Source: Clostridia bacterium (GTDB taxonomy: Bacteria > Bacillota > Clostridia > Oscillospirales > CAG-272). From it: a stretch of 34,980 nt of DNA. The position numbers and the translations under genes were made by a program. Positions within the stretch are counted from its first letter, which is position 1; each line of letters begins with the position of its first letter. The notes beneath the pieces were generated by a model that saw only the letters and a list, made by a program, of their open reading frames with translations, was not told where the DNA came from and searched no databases. The DNA is taken from the NCBI GenBank assembly GCA_017462485.1, contig JAFTRA010000010.1, positions 1 through 34,980 on the forward strand. Direction: 5' to 3'. Shown here piece by piece: positions 1-6,537 of this stretch.

Positions 1-7
1 GGGATTT

Positions 8-161
8 TCGATATGTTGCTAACGCAACTCGATATGCCTACGGCTCGATATGTTTGCTCCGCAAACGAGGGATTTATCTCATATCGAATTGGAGCGTAGC
101 GACAATATATCGAGCTTAAGCGTAGCGAAAGCATATCGAGTCAACAAAGTTGACATATCGA
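8..161. repeat. Hairpin array with conserved 8-mer spacers
   Basis: The 8-mer TCGATATG occurs at 8-15, 29-36 and 45-52. Its reverse complement CATATCGA occurs at 80-87, 132-139 and 154-161, with one variant at 106-113. Between these lie small stem-loops with different stems: GTTGC-TAAC-GCAAC (15-28), GCC-TAC-GGC (36-44), GTTTGC-TCC-GCAAAC (52-66) and GTCAAC-AAA-GTTGAC (140-154), plus weaker ones at 88-106 and 114-132. The switch from the forward to the reverse 8-mer makes the whole block roughly an inverted repeat. No ORF is supported here. I do not recognise the family. Confidence 0.8.
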
Positions 162-173
162 CAGAAGAAAAAC

Positions 174-226
174 AAGAGCAAGAATAGAGGGAGATTTATC
201 CTTTTACTCTTGCTCTTTTCTGTTTG
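174..226 (+). terminator. Intrinsic terminator of an upstream gene
   Basis: A 10-bp stem, AAGAGCAAGA (174-183) with TCTTGCTCTT (208-217), is followed by TTTTCTGTTT. An A-rich stretch precedes it, so it may also work on the minus strand. It probably ends a plus-strand gene lying outside the window. Confidence 0.7.
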
Positions 227-237
227 TAATAAGGGTT

Positions 238-316
238 TGGGCTTAGCCCATATTTGCGTTTGACCAGTCAAATGCGATGCTCGCACTTAGCTGTATTTTC
301 AAATTTATCCGCTAAG
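238..316. repeat. Second cluster of small hairpins
   Basis: Consecutive hairpins continue past the terminator: TGGGC-TTA-GCCCA (238-250), GCGTTTGAC-CA-GTCAAATGC (256-275, one G-T pair), GCGA-TGC-TCGC (274-284) and CTTAGC/GCTAAG (286-316, 19-nt loop). The 2-3 nt loops match the style of the array at 8-161. From 317 to 371 I see only AT-rich sequence. Confidence 0.6.
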
Positions 317-371
317 AACATCACCCATAAATATCGTTCTTTTTTTTTATTATTTAATATTAAAAATACAC

Positions 372-400
372 TTGAAAATTTATCTGTTTCGTGCTAAAAT
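372..400 (+). promoter_or_regulatory. Sigma-A promoter of the PHP gene
   Basis: TTGAAA (372-377), a 17-bp spacer and TAAAAT (395-400) lie 34 bp before the start codon at 434. A GGAGG ribosome binding site is at 418-422. Confidence 0.75.
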
Positions 401-433
401 AGCCTTGTATTATAAACGGAGGTATTCAGTCCT

Positions 434-1453
434 ATGAGAAGATATCTTTTGCCCGACGGCAATTTTTACAAAGCTAATCTTCACTGCCACACAAATCTTT
501 CAGACGGTAAGAAAACTCCCGAGGAGGTTAAAGAGATTTATAAGTCCCTTGGATATTCGGTAGTTGCGTACACCGACCACGATATACTTATACCCCACGA
601 CGATTTAAATGACGAGGACTTCCTTGCGCTTCACGGCTTTGAGATGGAGATAAATGCAGAGGGACCTTGGTCAAGCTCAAGAAAATGCTGCCATATTTGC
701 CTTATAGGTATTGATAAGGATAATATAACTCAGCCTATGTGGCACAGAAAATATTATCTCTTCGGCAACGCTCCGAATTCCCGAGACAAAGTTAAATTTG
801 ACGAGACTCTTCCCGACTACGTAAGAAAATATTCCTCTGAGGGTATTACAGAAATAATGAAGACGGCAAGAGAAAAGGGATTTTTCGTCACCTATAATCA
901 CCCGACCTGGTCGCTTGAGCACTATCCCGACTATATGGGCTACGACGGTATGAACGCTCTTGAAATATTCAACGGCGCTTGCAATTCCTCGGGATTTATC
1001 GAGTACAATCCGAGAGTGTATGACGATATGCTAGTCGGCGGAAAGAAAATATACTGTGTCGGCGGTGACGATAACCATAATTACAACGAGCTTGGTACAA
1101 GACGCTGCGACTCCGGCTGGGCGTTCACCGTAATCAAAGCAGAAAAGCTTGAATATAACACGATAACGAAAGCGCTCGTAAACGGTGACTTTTATGCATC
1201 TGAGGGCCCCGAAATCCACGAGCTTTGGTACGAGGACGGCAAGGTACATATTAAATGCTCGGATGCGGACACGATCAACTGCACCTCTGCCACACGCTTT
1301 GTTAAGCTTGCGATGAACGAGGATTATTCACCTATAAACGAGGCGACCTTCACCGTTCCCGAGGATGCCATATATTTCAGAATTACGGTTACCGACAAGA
1401 ACGGCAAGCACGCTTGCACAAACGCTTATTTCCTTGAAGATTTGAGGGACTAG
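434..1453 (+). CDS. PHP-domain metal-dependent phosphoesterase
   Basis: The 339-residue protein has a PHP (polymerase and histidinol phosphatase) metal-site signature: H17 and H19 in NLHCHT, D24, and D48-H49 in YTDHD. Later His and Asp clusters (YNHPTW, GGDDNHN) fit the remaining metal ligands. PHP proteins of this size are cytosolic, metal-dependent phosphoesterases such as the TrpH/YciV nucleotidases, but the substrate here cannot be read from the sequence. The C-terminal ~70 residues (after about 270) look like a separate beta-rich domain. The gene is monocistronic, with its own promoter and a large inverted repeat 98 bp downstream. The family is fairly certain; the substrate is unknown. 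Confidence 0.85.
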   Translation: MRRYLLPDGNFYKANLHCHTNLSDGKKTPEEVKEIYKSLGYSVVAYTDHDILIPHDDLNDEDFLALHGFEMEINAEGPWSSSRKCCHICLIGIDKDNITQPMWHRKYYLFGNAPNSRDKVKFDETLPDYVRKYSSEGITEIMKTAREKGFFVTYNHPTWSLEHYPDYMGYDGMNALEIFNGACNSSGFIEYNPRVYDDMLVGGKKIYCVGGDDNHNYNELGTRRCDSGWAFTVIKAEKLEYNTITKALVNGDFYASEGPEIHELWYEDGKVHIKCSDADTINCTSATRFVKLAMNEDYSPINEATFTVPEDAIYFRITVTDKNGKHACTNAYFLEDLRD

Positions 1454-1550
1454 AAATTTTCTTTCGAAAAAATCGAGCCACTCGTCTCACGGCAAACAAA
1501 AAGAGCCGAGACCAAAATCCCGACTTATAAATATAAGCTTTATAATAATT

Positions 1551-1598
1551 GAAATGACCCTTGATTGCATCTTAAGTACCGCAATCAAGGGTCATTTC
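1551..1598. repeat. Perfect 18-bp inverted repeat
   Basis: GAAATGACCCTTGATTGC (1551-1568) pairs perfectly with 1581-1598 across a 12-nt loop. There is no run of T on either strand, so it is not a textbook intrinsic terminator. It may still protect the 3' end of the PHP mRNA or act as a terminator of the convergent orphan transcript. Confidence 0.6.
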
Positions 1599-1619
1599 TG
1601 TTCGCTCTTAGTATCTAAC

Positions 1620-2092
1620 ATCATTTGGTTATCCTCTCTTTCTTAATCTGCCCTTTGAATTTAACCGTCACATCTTCTTCATTCAACACACATTTCATTT
1701 TCTCTAGCGAGAACAGCTTTAAATAGAGACGTCAGGAAATTTTCTAAAAGGCGAATTTGACTTTTTATGAAGGTTACTATTTGATTTGAACTGCTTTTGG
1801 ATTTGTTTTTTTATTTACTTGTATTCAAAAGCTTCAGGTTTAATTCTCTTAATCCGACATATTTGTTAAAGCCCCACTCGCAGAAGCTTTAAAATTCTTT
1901 TATCAACCAAGACACTGACATTTGAGTATCGGATTGATTTTTGGGAAACCCTTTCAGATTCACTAAACTACCAATCAAGCTTTGAATCCTTAATCTATAT
2001 AAAGCGTCACACCGCCGTGTTTTTCAGCGTTCAAATCACTTTATATCTTTGCGCCTTCATATTGAGTCTTCAAGTAAGGTTTAATTTTTCAT
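1620..2092 (-). pseudogene. Possible decayed gene or RNA behind an orphan promoter
   Basis: A good minus-strand promoter (2121-2149) is followed by an AGGAAGG-like ribosome site (about 2102-2110) and an ATG at 2090-2092, but the frame stops after three codons (M-K-N). All three minus frames downstream are interrupted. One frame near the far end stays open for about 31 codons and ends LNEEDVTVKFKGQ... before a stop near 1623, which could be a relic C-terminus. I cannot assign a family. A non-coding RNA is an equal alternative. Confidence 0.25.
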
Positions 2093-2120
2093 TGGACTGT
2101 ACCTTCCTCTCTGTGTCTAT

Positions 2121-2149
2121 AGTATAACACAGAAAAAAGCTTTTTTCAA
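2121..2149 (-). promoter_or_regulatory. Orphan minus-strand sigma-A promoter
   Basis: On the minus strand, TTGAAA (2149-2144), a 17-bp spacer and TATACT (2126-2121). It points into the gene-free block 1454-2120, where no intact ORF follows. Confidence 0.65.
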
Positions 2150-2223
2150 TCGGCAAATTATCAAAACTTCACAATTATTTTTTGTATAAAACATAGAAAT
2201 TGTTGGTTTTGCACAGTTTTGTC

Positions 2224-2252
2224 TTTACAAATCATTGTAAGTATGCTATACT
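2224..2252 (+). promoter_or_regulatory. Strong extended -10 promoter without a gene
   Basis: TTTACA (2224-2229), a 17-bp spacer and TATACT (2247-2252), with an extended -10 TG at 2244-2245. Predicted transcription start is near 2259, a few bases before the hairpin at 2264-2284. Confidence 0.65.
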
Positions 2253-2263
2253 GAATATGTTGG

Positions 2264-2290
2264 GTCGGAGCGTAATGCGCCGACTCTTTT
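2264..2290 (+). terminator. Promoter-proximal hairpin with short T tract
   Basis: GTCGG (2264-2268) pairs with CCGAC (2280-2284), extended by an inner CG/CG pair, followed by TCTTTT. It begins about 5 nt after the predicted start of the promoter at 2224-2252, so most transcripts could end at about 30 nt. From 2291 to 2402 I see only AT-rich sequence. Confidence 0.45.
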
Positions 2291-2402
2291 GCTTTAAATT
2301 GTATTTTTTCTTAAAAGTCCTGTACTTCTATTGATAATTCACCTTATAATCTATAACTGCTATTGCTATATTTTTCTTCCGTTTCCTTGGCAAGTATTAC
2401 AT

Positions 2403-2431
2403 TTGAAATTAAGGCTCAAATATGGTATAAT
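2403..2431 (+). promoter_or_regulatory. Sigma-A promoter of the LysM-CAP gene
   Basis: TTGAAA (2403-2408), a 17-bp spacer and a perfect TATAAT (2426-2431). The transcript would begin near 2438 with a leader of about 94 nt. Confidence 0.8.
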
Positions 2432-2437
2432 TGGATA

Positions 2438-2505
2438 GGAAAGGGGCGTTTAGGTACTTATACCTGATTCAAGATTCAGCGTAGGATTGCCCGACCGAGC
2501 CCCTC
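2438..2505 (+). other. Structured 5' leader of the LysM-CAP mRNA
   Basis: GGGGC (2443-2447) can pair with GCCCC (2499-2503) to close a multibranch fold containing AGGT-ACTTAT-ACCT and a CG-rich 3' part. It lies between the promoter and the ribosome site GGAGG at about 2522. It matches no riboswitch consensus I could recall (c-di-AMP, c-di-GMP, fluoride and preQ1 were considered). Confidence 0.4.
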
Positions 2506-2531
2506 AAATAAAGAATGAAATGGAGGTTAAT

Positions 2532-3140
2532 ATGAAGAAAATTCTTATTTCTCTATCAGTTCTATTTATACTTATTTCACTATTTCCAACGAGCGCATCA
2601 GCCGACACGACGCACACCGTCGTTAAGGGCGATACTATGTGGAAAATCGCGGTAAAATACGAGGTTGGTATTTCCGAGATGAAGGCGGCAAACACTCATA
2701 TCGCAAATCCGAATCTTATTTATCCCGGTGATATTCTTAATATACCGTCGCTTTCTTCAACAGTTCTTGCCTATGAAAAAGAGGTTGTAAGACTTGTCAA
2801 CGAGGAGCGAGCGAAAAACGGACTCTCCCCTCTTACTTATGACTGGGAGCTTTCACGTGTTGCGCGCTACAAGTCCGAGGATATGCAGAAAAACAAGTAT
2901 TTTTCTCACACGAGTCCCACATACGGCTCACCCTTTAATATGATTAAAAACTTTGGTATAAGCTTTAAGAGCGCTGGCGAAAACATAGCAAAAGGCTATA
3001 AAACGCCAAAAGCGGTGGTTGACGGCTGGATGAATTCACCCGGTCACAGAGCCAATATTCTTAATAAATCCTTTACCCACATAGGCGTAGGCTATACCGA
3101 GCTCGGTAATTACTGGACACAGATGTTTATTTCAAAATAA
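2532..3140 (+). CDS. Secreted LysM and CAP/SCP-domain protein
   Basis: The 202-residue protein starts with a signal peptide (KK, then a hydrophobic core about 4-20, likely cleavage after ASA near 24). A LysM peptidoglycan-binding domain follows at about 28-72 (HTVVKGDTMWKIA ... NPNLIYPGDILNIP). A CAP/SCP domain occupies about 83-199 (VVRLVNEERAKNGL, YFSHTSPTYGSPF, AGENIAKG, WMNSPGHRANIL). This is the YkwD/SafA-like architecture found in exported proteins of spore-formers. It would act at the cell wall or spore coat; no enzymatic activity is established for bacterial CAP domains. I chose ATG 2532 over the in-frame ATG at 2487 because GGAGG sits 5 nt upstream and the signal peptide begins there. 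It is monocistronic with a strong terminator. Confidence 0.9.
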   Translation: MKKILISLSVLFILISLFPTSASADTTHTVVKGDTMWKIAVKYEVGISEMKAANTHIANPNLIYPGDILNIPSLSSTVLAYEKEVVRLVNEERAKNGLSPLTYDWELSRVARYKSEDMQKNKYFSHTSPTYGSPFNMIKNFGISFKSAGENIAKGYKTPKAVVDGWMNSPGHRANILNKSFTHIGVGYTELGNYWTQMFISK

Positions 3141-3171
3141 ACTTCTGAAAGCGGTTATTATTTTGCAGAAT

Positions 3172-3199
3172 AAAAAGGAGCGATTTTTCGCTCCTTTTT
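3172..3199 (+). terminator. Intrinsic terminator of the LysM-CAP gene
   Basis: AAAAAGGAGCGA (3172-3183) pairs with TCGCTCCTTTTT across a short T loop, with a run of T in the distal arm. The A-rich proximal arm lets it also serve the convergent feo transcript. Confidence 0.85.
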
Positions 3200-3287
3200 A
3201 TAGTTTTGTTATTATTTTCAGATTGAAAATCCGTATCGAAGCTTTAATTTGAAAGCTTTTATTTACATTTTCGTAAAATAGCGGTAT

Positions 3288-3503
3288 TTATTCTTGGGAA
3301 GAGCTCTGATTTTCCAAATCGTCAGGAGCGCTCGTGCTACTCATACAGCCGCAGCTGCAAGAAGAGCATTTACCGCTGCAAGAAGAGCTATCGGGGCAAC
3401 CGATACATTTCTTACCGCTCTTTTTAGCCTTTATAATGTACGCCACGGCGCCGCCGATTATCAAAACCATAGCGACGATTGCAATAATATCTCCCGAAGT
3501 CAT
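3288..3503 (-). CDS. FeoB-associated Cys-rich membrane protein
   Basis: The 71-residue protein has an N-terminal transmembrane helix (about residues 4-24, GDIIAIVAMVLIIGGAVAYI). A basic stretch and a cysteine cluster (KKCIGCPDSSSCSGKCSSCSCGC) follow, and the tail is Ser/Asp-rich. This is the layout of the small FeoB-associated Cys-rich family found downstream of feoB in Firmicutes, thought to assist ferrous-iron handling at the membrane. It lies 168 bp downstream of feoB on the same strand. I chose ATG 3503 rather than the in-frame start at 3581 because AAGGAG lies 9 nt upstream and the membrane helix begins there. The longer start would also run into the hairpin at 3532-3597. Confidence 0.85.
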   Translation of the reverse strand: MTSGDIIAIVAMVLIIGGAVAYIIKAKKSGKKCIGCPDSSSCSGKCSSCSCGCMSSTSAPDDLENQSSSQE

Positions 3504-3531
3504 ATTCTTGTGCTCCTTTATAATTTTTTTG

Positions 3532-3597
3532 AAGGGACTGCCGCATTCAGTCAAAACCGAGCAAAAACGACGGTATTGCAAATAAGCGCAGTCCCTT
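3532..3597 (-). other. Long mRNA hairpin between feoB and the Cys-rich gene
   Basis: AAGGGACTGC (3532-3541) pairs perfectly with GCAGTCCCTT (3588-3597) over a 46-nt loop that holds a further small GCAA/TTGC pairing. No T tract follows on the minus strand. It sits just before the ribosome site of the Cys-rich gene, so it is more likely an RNA-processing or stability element than a terminator. Confidence 0.5.
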
Positions 3598-3671
3598 TGA
3601 ATTTAGTTCACCAAGCGCTTAACCTGCAATAGACCAAAATGGAGGTTTTATGGCGAACCGTGTTAAATTCA

Positions 3672-5699
3672 TTATACCTTTGCTACCTCTTTTTTGGAAG
3701 CAAGAGCGTACTCATCCTTCAGAGTTCTCTGCTTCTTTATTATAAGAAGAGTGACAATCGCAACGATTGCAGCTACGATAATCCAACCTACAATAGGCAT
3801 CCAAGCGGAGCCGAAGTTTGCGCCCGTGAAGAGAGTGCCGAAGAAGTAAACGAGGAAGCTTATCGAATAACCGGTTGCAAACTGGAGTCCAATGCCGGCC
3901 CAGAGCCACTTTCTGCTCTTAATTTCGGAGTTCATAGCGCCGATAGCAGCGAAGCAAGGCGGTGTGAAGAGATTGAACATAAGGAATGCGAGAGCAGCAA
4001 CCTTGGTGATTGCGAATACGCTTGCGACAGCCTCTCCTGCGCCTTCCATAAGAGCAAGCTCATCGGTGTCAATGAGGTTTTCAAGTCCTACGAAGCAAAC
4101 CGCAAGAGTTCCTACTACGTTCTCCTTTGCGATAAAGCCCGTAACTGCCGCAGCGGCAAGCTGCCAAGCAACGACACCCACGATAGGAGCAATAAGGTAG
4201 GCAAAGGGCGTTGCTACGTCGTGAAGAATGGAATCAGCCGCATCAACAACCTCAAATCTCCAGTTGAACGTCTGCATTACGTGAACTACGAAGTTACATA
4301 CGAGAATTATCGTGCCTGCCTTAACTATGTACGCCCAACCGCGCTGACACATAGACTGCGCTGCTCGAAGGAAGCTCGGAACCTTATACTCGGGAAGCTC
4401 CATAATGAAGAAATTCTTTCTGTTCTTATAACCCGTAAGAAGATTGATAAGAAGAGCGCCGAGAAGTATAATAGCGATGCCTACGAAATACATCATAGTA
4501 CCAACCCATGCGGACTCACCGAAGAATGCGCCCGCAAATAGCGAAATAACGGGAAGCTTTGCGCCGCAGGGCATAAAGGGAGTGAGCATAGCGGTTGCTC
4601 TGCGTTCTCTCTCGTTACGGATAGTACGACAAGCCATAACGCCGGGGATTGCGCATCCCGTACCGATAACGAAGGGAATAACCGATTTACCCGAAAGACC
4701 AACCTTTTTGAAGATGGGGTCGAGAACTACCGTAGCACGAGCCATATAGCCGCAATCCTCAAGAAGAGCGATAAGGAAATACATTATCATTACAAGAGGG
4801 AGGAAGCCTATAACGGCGATAACACCGCCCATAATACCGTCAACGAGGATTGACGCCCATATGCTGAGCTCACCCGCATCGTTTGCGAGAGCGTCGGCAA
4901 CAAAGCCCTGACCTGCCTCAAGCCAGCCTACGAAGGTATCCGCAATAAACGGACCAAGCCAAGCCTGCGAAATTCCGAACACTAAGAACATAACAACCGC
5001 AAAAATCGGAATGCCTGCCCACTTATTCGTAAGAACGGCGTCTATCTTATCCTGATAGTTCTTTTCCTTTGTGAACACCTTACGCGTTTCAACATCGGCT
5101 ACAATTTTGTTTACGAACTCGAAGCGACGTCTGTCAGCCGCTTCAACTACGGCTTTGTTCGTAAGGTCGATATCAGCCTGATTGTAAGGAGCCTTCTGCC
5201 CCTTGCCTATAGCCTCGGTTGCCGCGCGGACCACGTCGGAAAGTCCGTCGTGTGAAGTGGATACGGTTTCAACAACACGGCACCCAAGCTTCTCAGAAAG
5301 CGCCGCTACGTCAATCTTAGTTTCCTTTTTCTTATTTACGTCCGCCTTGTTCAAGGCTACAACGACAGGAATACCAAGCTCAAGGAGCTGCGTTGTAAAG
5401 AAGAGGCTTCTCGAAAGGTTCGTCGCGTCAACGATATTGATGATAACGTCGGGATTCTCTTCTCTTACGTAAGAGCTGGTGATGCTTTCCTCTGACGTAA
5501 AGGGTGACATTGAGTACGCACCGGGAAGGTCAACCGCAAAGAGTCCATCCATCTCGCCGCAATAGCTCTTTTTAATGGGGTGCTCTTTTTTCTCAACGGT
5601 AACGCCTGCCCAGTTGCCGACCTTCTCACTGCGTCCGGTCAAGGCATTGTACATCGTGGTCTTACCGCTGTTAGGATTGCCCGCTAAAGCAATTCTCAT
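3672..5699 (-). CDS. feoB: Ferrous iron transporter FeoB
   Basis: The 675-residue protein is a GTPase-coupled ferrous iron importer in the cytoplasmic membrane. The N-terminal G domain shows G1 GNPNSGKTT (7-15), the switch-I region around GNWAGVTVEKK, G3 DLPG (57-60) and G4 NKAD (117-120). After a helical linker, two gate regions with Cys and pore helices follow (MARATVVLD, VIPFVIGTGCAIPGVMACR, FMPCGAKLPVI, FTPPCFAAIGA). The length fits the shorter Gram-positive FeoB form. It starts at ATG 5699 with AGGAGG upstream. feoA lies upstream, separated by a terminator-like hairpin and a metal-box palindrome, so feoB may be transcribed at a lower level than feoA or through its own regulated read-through. 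Confidence 0.97.
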   Translation of the reverse strand: MRIALAGNPNSGKTTMYNALTGRSEKVGNWAGVTVEKKEHPIKKSYCGEMDGLFAVDLPGAYSMSPFTSEESITSSYVREENPDVIINIVDATNLSRSLFFTTQLLELGIPVVVALNKADVNKKKETKIDVAALSEKLGCRVVETVSTSHDGLSDVVRAATEAIGKGQKAPYNQADIDLTNKAVVEAADRRRFEFVNKIVADVETRKVFTKEKNYQDKIDAVLTNKWAGIPIFAVVMFLVFGISQAWLGPFIADTFVGWLEAGQGFVADALANDAGELSIWASILVDGIMGGVIAVIGFLPLVMIMYFLIALLEDCGYMARATVVLDPIFKKVGLSGKSVIPFVIGTGCAIPGVMACRTIRNERERRATAMLTPFMPCGAKLPVISLFAGAFFGESAWVGTMMYFVGIAIILLGALLINLLTGYKNRKNFFIMELPEYKVPSFLRAAQSMCQRGWAYIVKAGTIILVCNFVVHVMQTFNWRFEVVDAADSILHDVATPFAYLIAPIVGVVAWQLAAAAVTGFIAKENVVGTLAVCFVGLENLIDTDELALMEGAGEAVASVFAITKVAALAFLMFNLFTPPCFAAIGAMNSEIKSRKWLWAGIGLQFATGYSISFLVYFFGTLFTGANFGSAWMPIVGWIIVAAIVAIVTLLIIKKQRTLKDEYALASKKEVAKV

Positions 5700-5750
5700 A
5701 GGATAATATCCTCCTGTATGTAAAAAAATTAGTAACCACCGTAAAGCTTT

Positions 5751-5769
5751 GAGTTAGCCATGGCTAACC
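5751..5769. promoter_or_regulatory. DtxR-like palindrome between feoA and feoB
   Basis: GAGTTAGCCATGGCTAACC contains a perfect 16-bp palindrome (5753-5768). It matches the sites at feoA (6231-6249) and copA (25545-25564). No convincing promoter accompanies this copy. It may act as a roadblock or belong to a weak feoB promoter. Confidence 0.65.
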
Positions 5770-5777
5770 AAAGCGGT

Positions 5778-5808
5778 TAAAAAAAGGAAACTTTAAATTT
5801 CCTTTTTT
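5778..5808 (-). terminator. Terminator/attenuator after feoA
   Basis: On the minus strand AAAAAAGGAAA (5808-5798) pairs with TTTCCTTTTTT (5790-5780), followed by a further T. It is an 11-bp stem with a T-rich distal arm placed inside the feoA-feoB operon, so it is expected to reduce feoB transcription. Confidence 0.7.
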
Positions 5809-5815
5809 AAAAAAA

Positions 5816-6031
5816 TTACTCAACTATAATAGCTTCCGCTAAGAGACTATCAAGACTGTACCTACCGTCCTTTATAGCTACCACGCAGCCGCTCTTACGG
5901 TGCGAAATAACCGTTATAGGCTCACCGCTATAGCATCCAAGAGAAAACAAAAACGAATTCAAGTCCTCGTCATCGGTTTCGATGCGTTTAACTATATACT
6001 CTTTTCCCTCTTCAGCTAATCTCAAGTTCAT
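5816..6031 (-). CDS. feoA: Ferrous iron transport protein A
   Basis: The 71-residue protein has the SH3-like FeoA fold pattern: beta strands around YIVKRIE, a conserved LGC turn (FLFSLGCYSGEPITVI) and a C-terminal VAIKDGRYSL segment. FeoA is a small cytosolic partner of the FeoB G domain. ATG 6031 has AGGAG upstream. It is the first gene of the feo operon, with a leader of about 220 nt behind a consensus promoter and a DtxR-like box. Confidence 0.9.
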   Translation of the reverse strand: MNLRLAEEGKEYIVKRIETDDEDLNSFLFSLGCYSGEPITVISHRKSGCVVAIKDGRYSLDSLLAEAIIVE

Positions 6032-6059
6032 AATAATCTCCTATAAATAACAATATACT

Positions 6060-6180
6060 AAGTTCGCATCTGTCGGCTTGCCAGCAAGGGCGAACGACTA
6101 TATTTCAAGGAATGTGCGAAAATCTCTGATTTTCGACGTGCTGCCGCAAGGCAACACTGTTAATTTTGGGTTGAACAAAA
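6060..6180 (-). repeat. Hairpins in the feoA leader
   Basis: The leader holds several small hairpins: GTTCGC/GCGAAC closing about 6062-6096, CTTGC-CA-GCAAG inside it, CGAAAATC-TCT-GATTTTCG (about 6118-6138), and TGCC-GCAA-GGCA nested in GTG/CAC. The style is the same as the arrays at 1-316 and 9243-9455. No riboswitch is recognised. Confidence 0.55.
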
Positions 6181-6230
6181 TTAATGACACGTAAATTGTA
6201 ATCATCTTAATTAATTCATACGACAAATTA

Positions 6231-6249
6231 GGTTAGCCTACGCTAACTC
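6231..6249 (-). promoter_or_regulatory. DtxR-like iron box at the feoA start site
   Basis: GAGTTAGC-GTAG-GCTAACC (minus strand) begins 9 nt after the -10 box, covering the predicted transcription start. With flanking bases (TTAGGTTAGC on the plus strand) it closely resembles the half-site of IdeR/DtxR operators. Binding of a metal-loaded repressor here would block feo transcription. Confidence 0.75.
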
Positions 6250-6258
6250 ACGCAGGTA

Positions 6259-6287
6259 ATTATACTACTTTATTCAAAATTTGTCAA
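6259..6287 (-). promoter_or_regulatory. Consensus promoter of feoA
   Basis: Perfect TTGACA (6287-6282), a 17-bp spacer and perfect TATAAT (6264-6259) on the minus strand. A fully consensus promoter under an operator suggests strong expression when derepressed. Confidence 0.92.
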
Positions 6288-6476
6288 TACTTTTTTTGAA
6301 AAAGGAGCATTTTTTTGAAAAAATTGGTTTAACTGACAAAAAAATTCATAAATATCTTTTCAAGCTTATGCACAATTGATACTATACAGAACAAGTCAAG
6401 GTGTTGTTAGACTCAAGTTGATATCGGGTTAATTTTTTTGAGAAATTACAAAATCCTTTACATCGGGCTAAAGCTC

Positions 6477-6505
6477 TTGAATATATCTTCAAGTTGTGAT
6501 ATACT
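6477..6505 (+). promoter_or_regulatory. Promoter of the glycerol-1-phosphate dehydrogenase operon
   Basis: TTGAAT (6477-6482), a 17-bp spacer and TATACT (6500-6505), 32 bp before ATG 6538. The 190 bp between this and the feoA promoter is AT-rich with no other feature seen. Confidence 0.75.
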
Positions 6506-6537
6506 TTAGCCGTAAAACAGATGACAAGGAGATTGTT

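Noticed and set aside
8-161. CRISPR array
   Set aside because: Repeats are only 8 bp, spacers are themselves palindromes of unequal length, the repeat orientation flips midway, and no cas genes are nearby.
3288-3581. Metallothionein-like protein
   Set aside because: The cysteine cluster follows a transmembrane helix, and the gene sits directly downstream of feoB, which fits the FeoB-associated family better.
3639-4541. 300-codon plus-strand ORF opposite feoB
   Set aside because: It is antisense to the conserved 3' half of feoB and has no recognisable domain. A GGAGG before ATG 3650 was noticed, but the frame it opens stops after about 31 codons inside feoB sequence.
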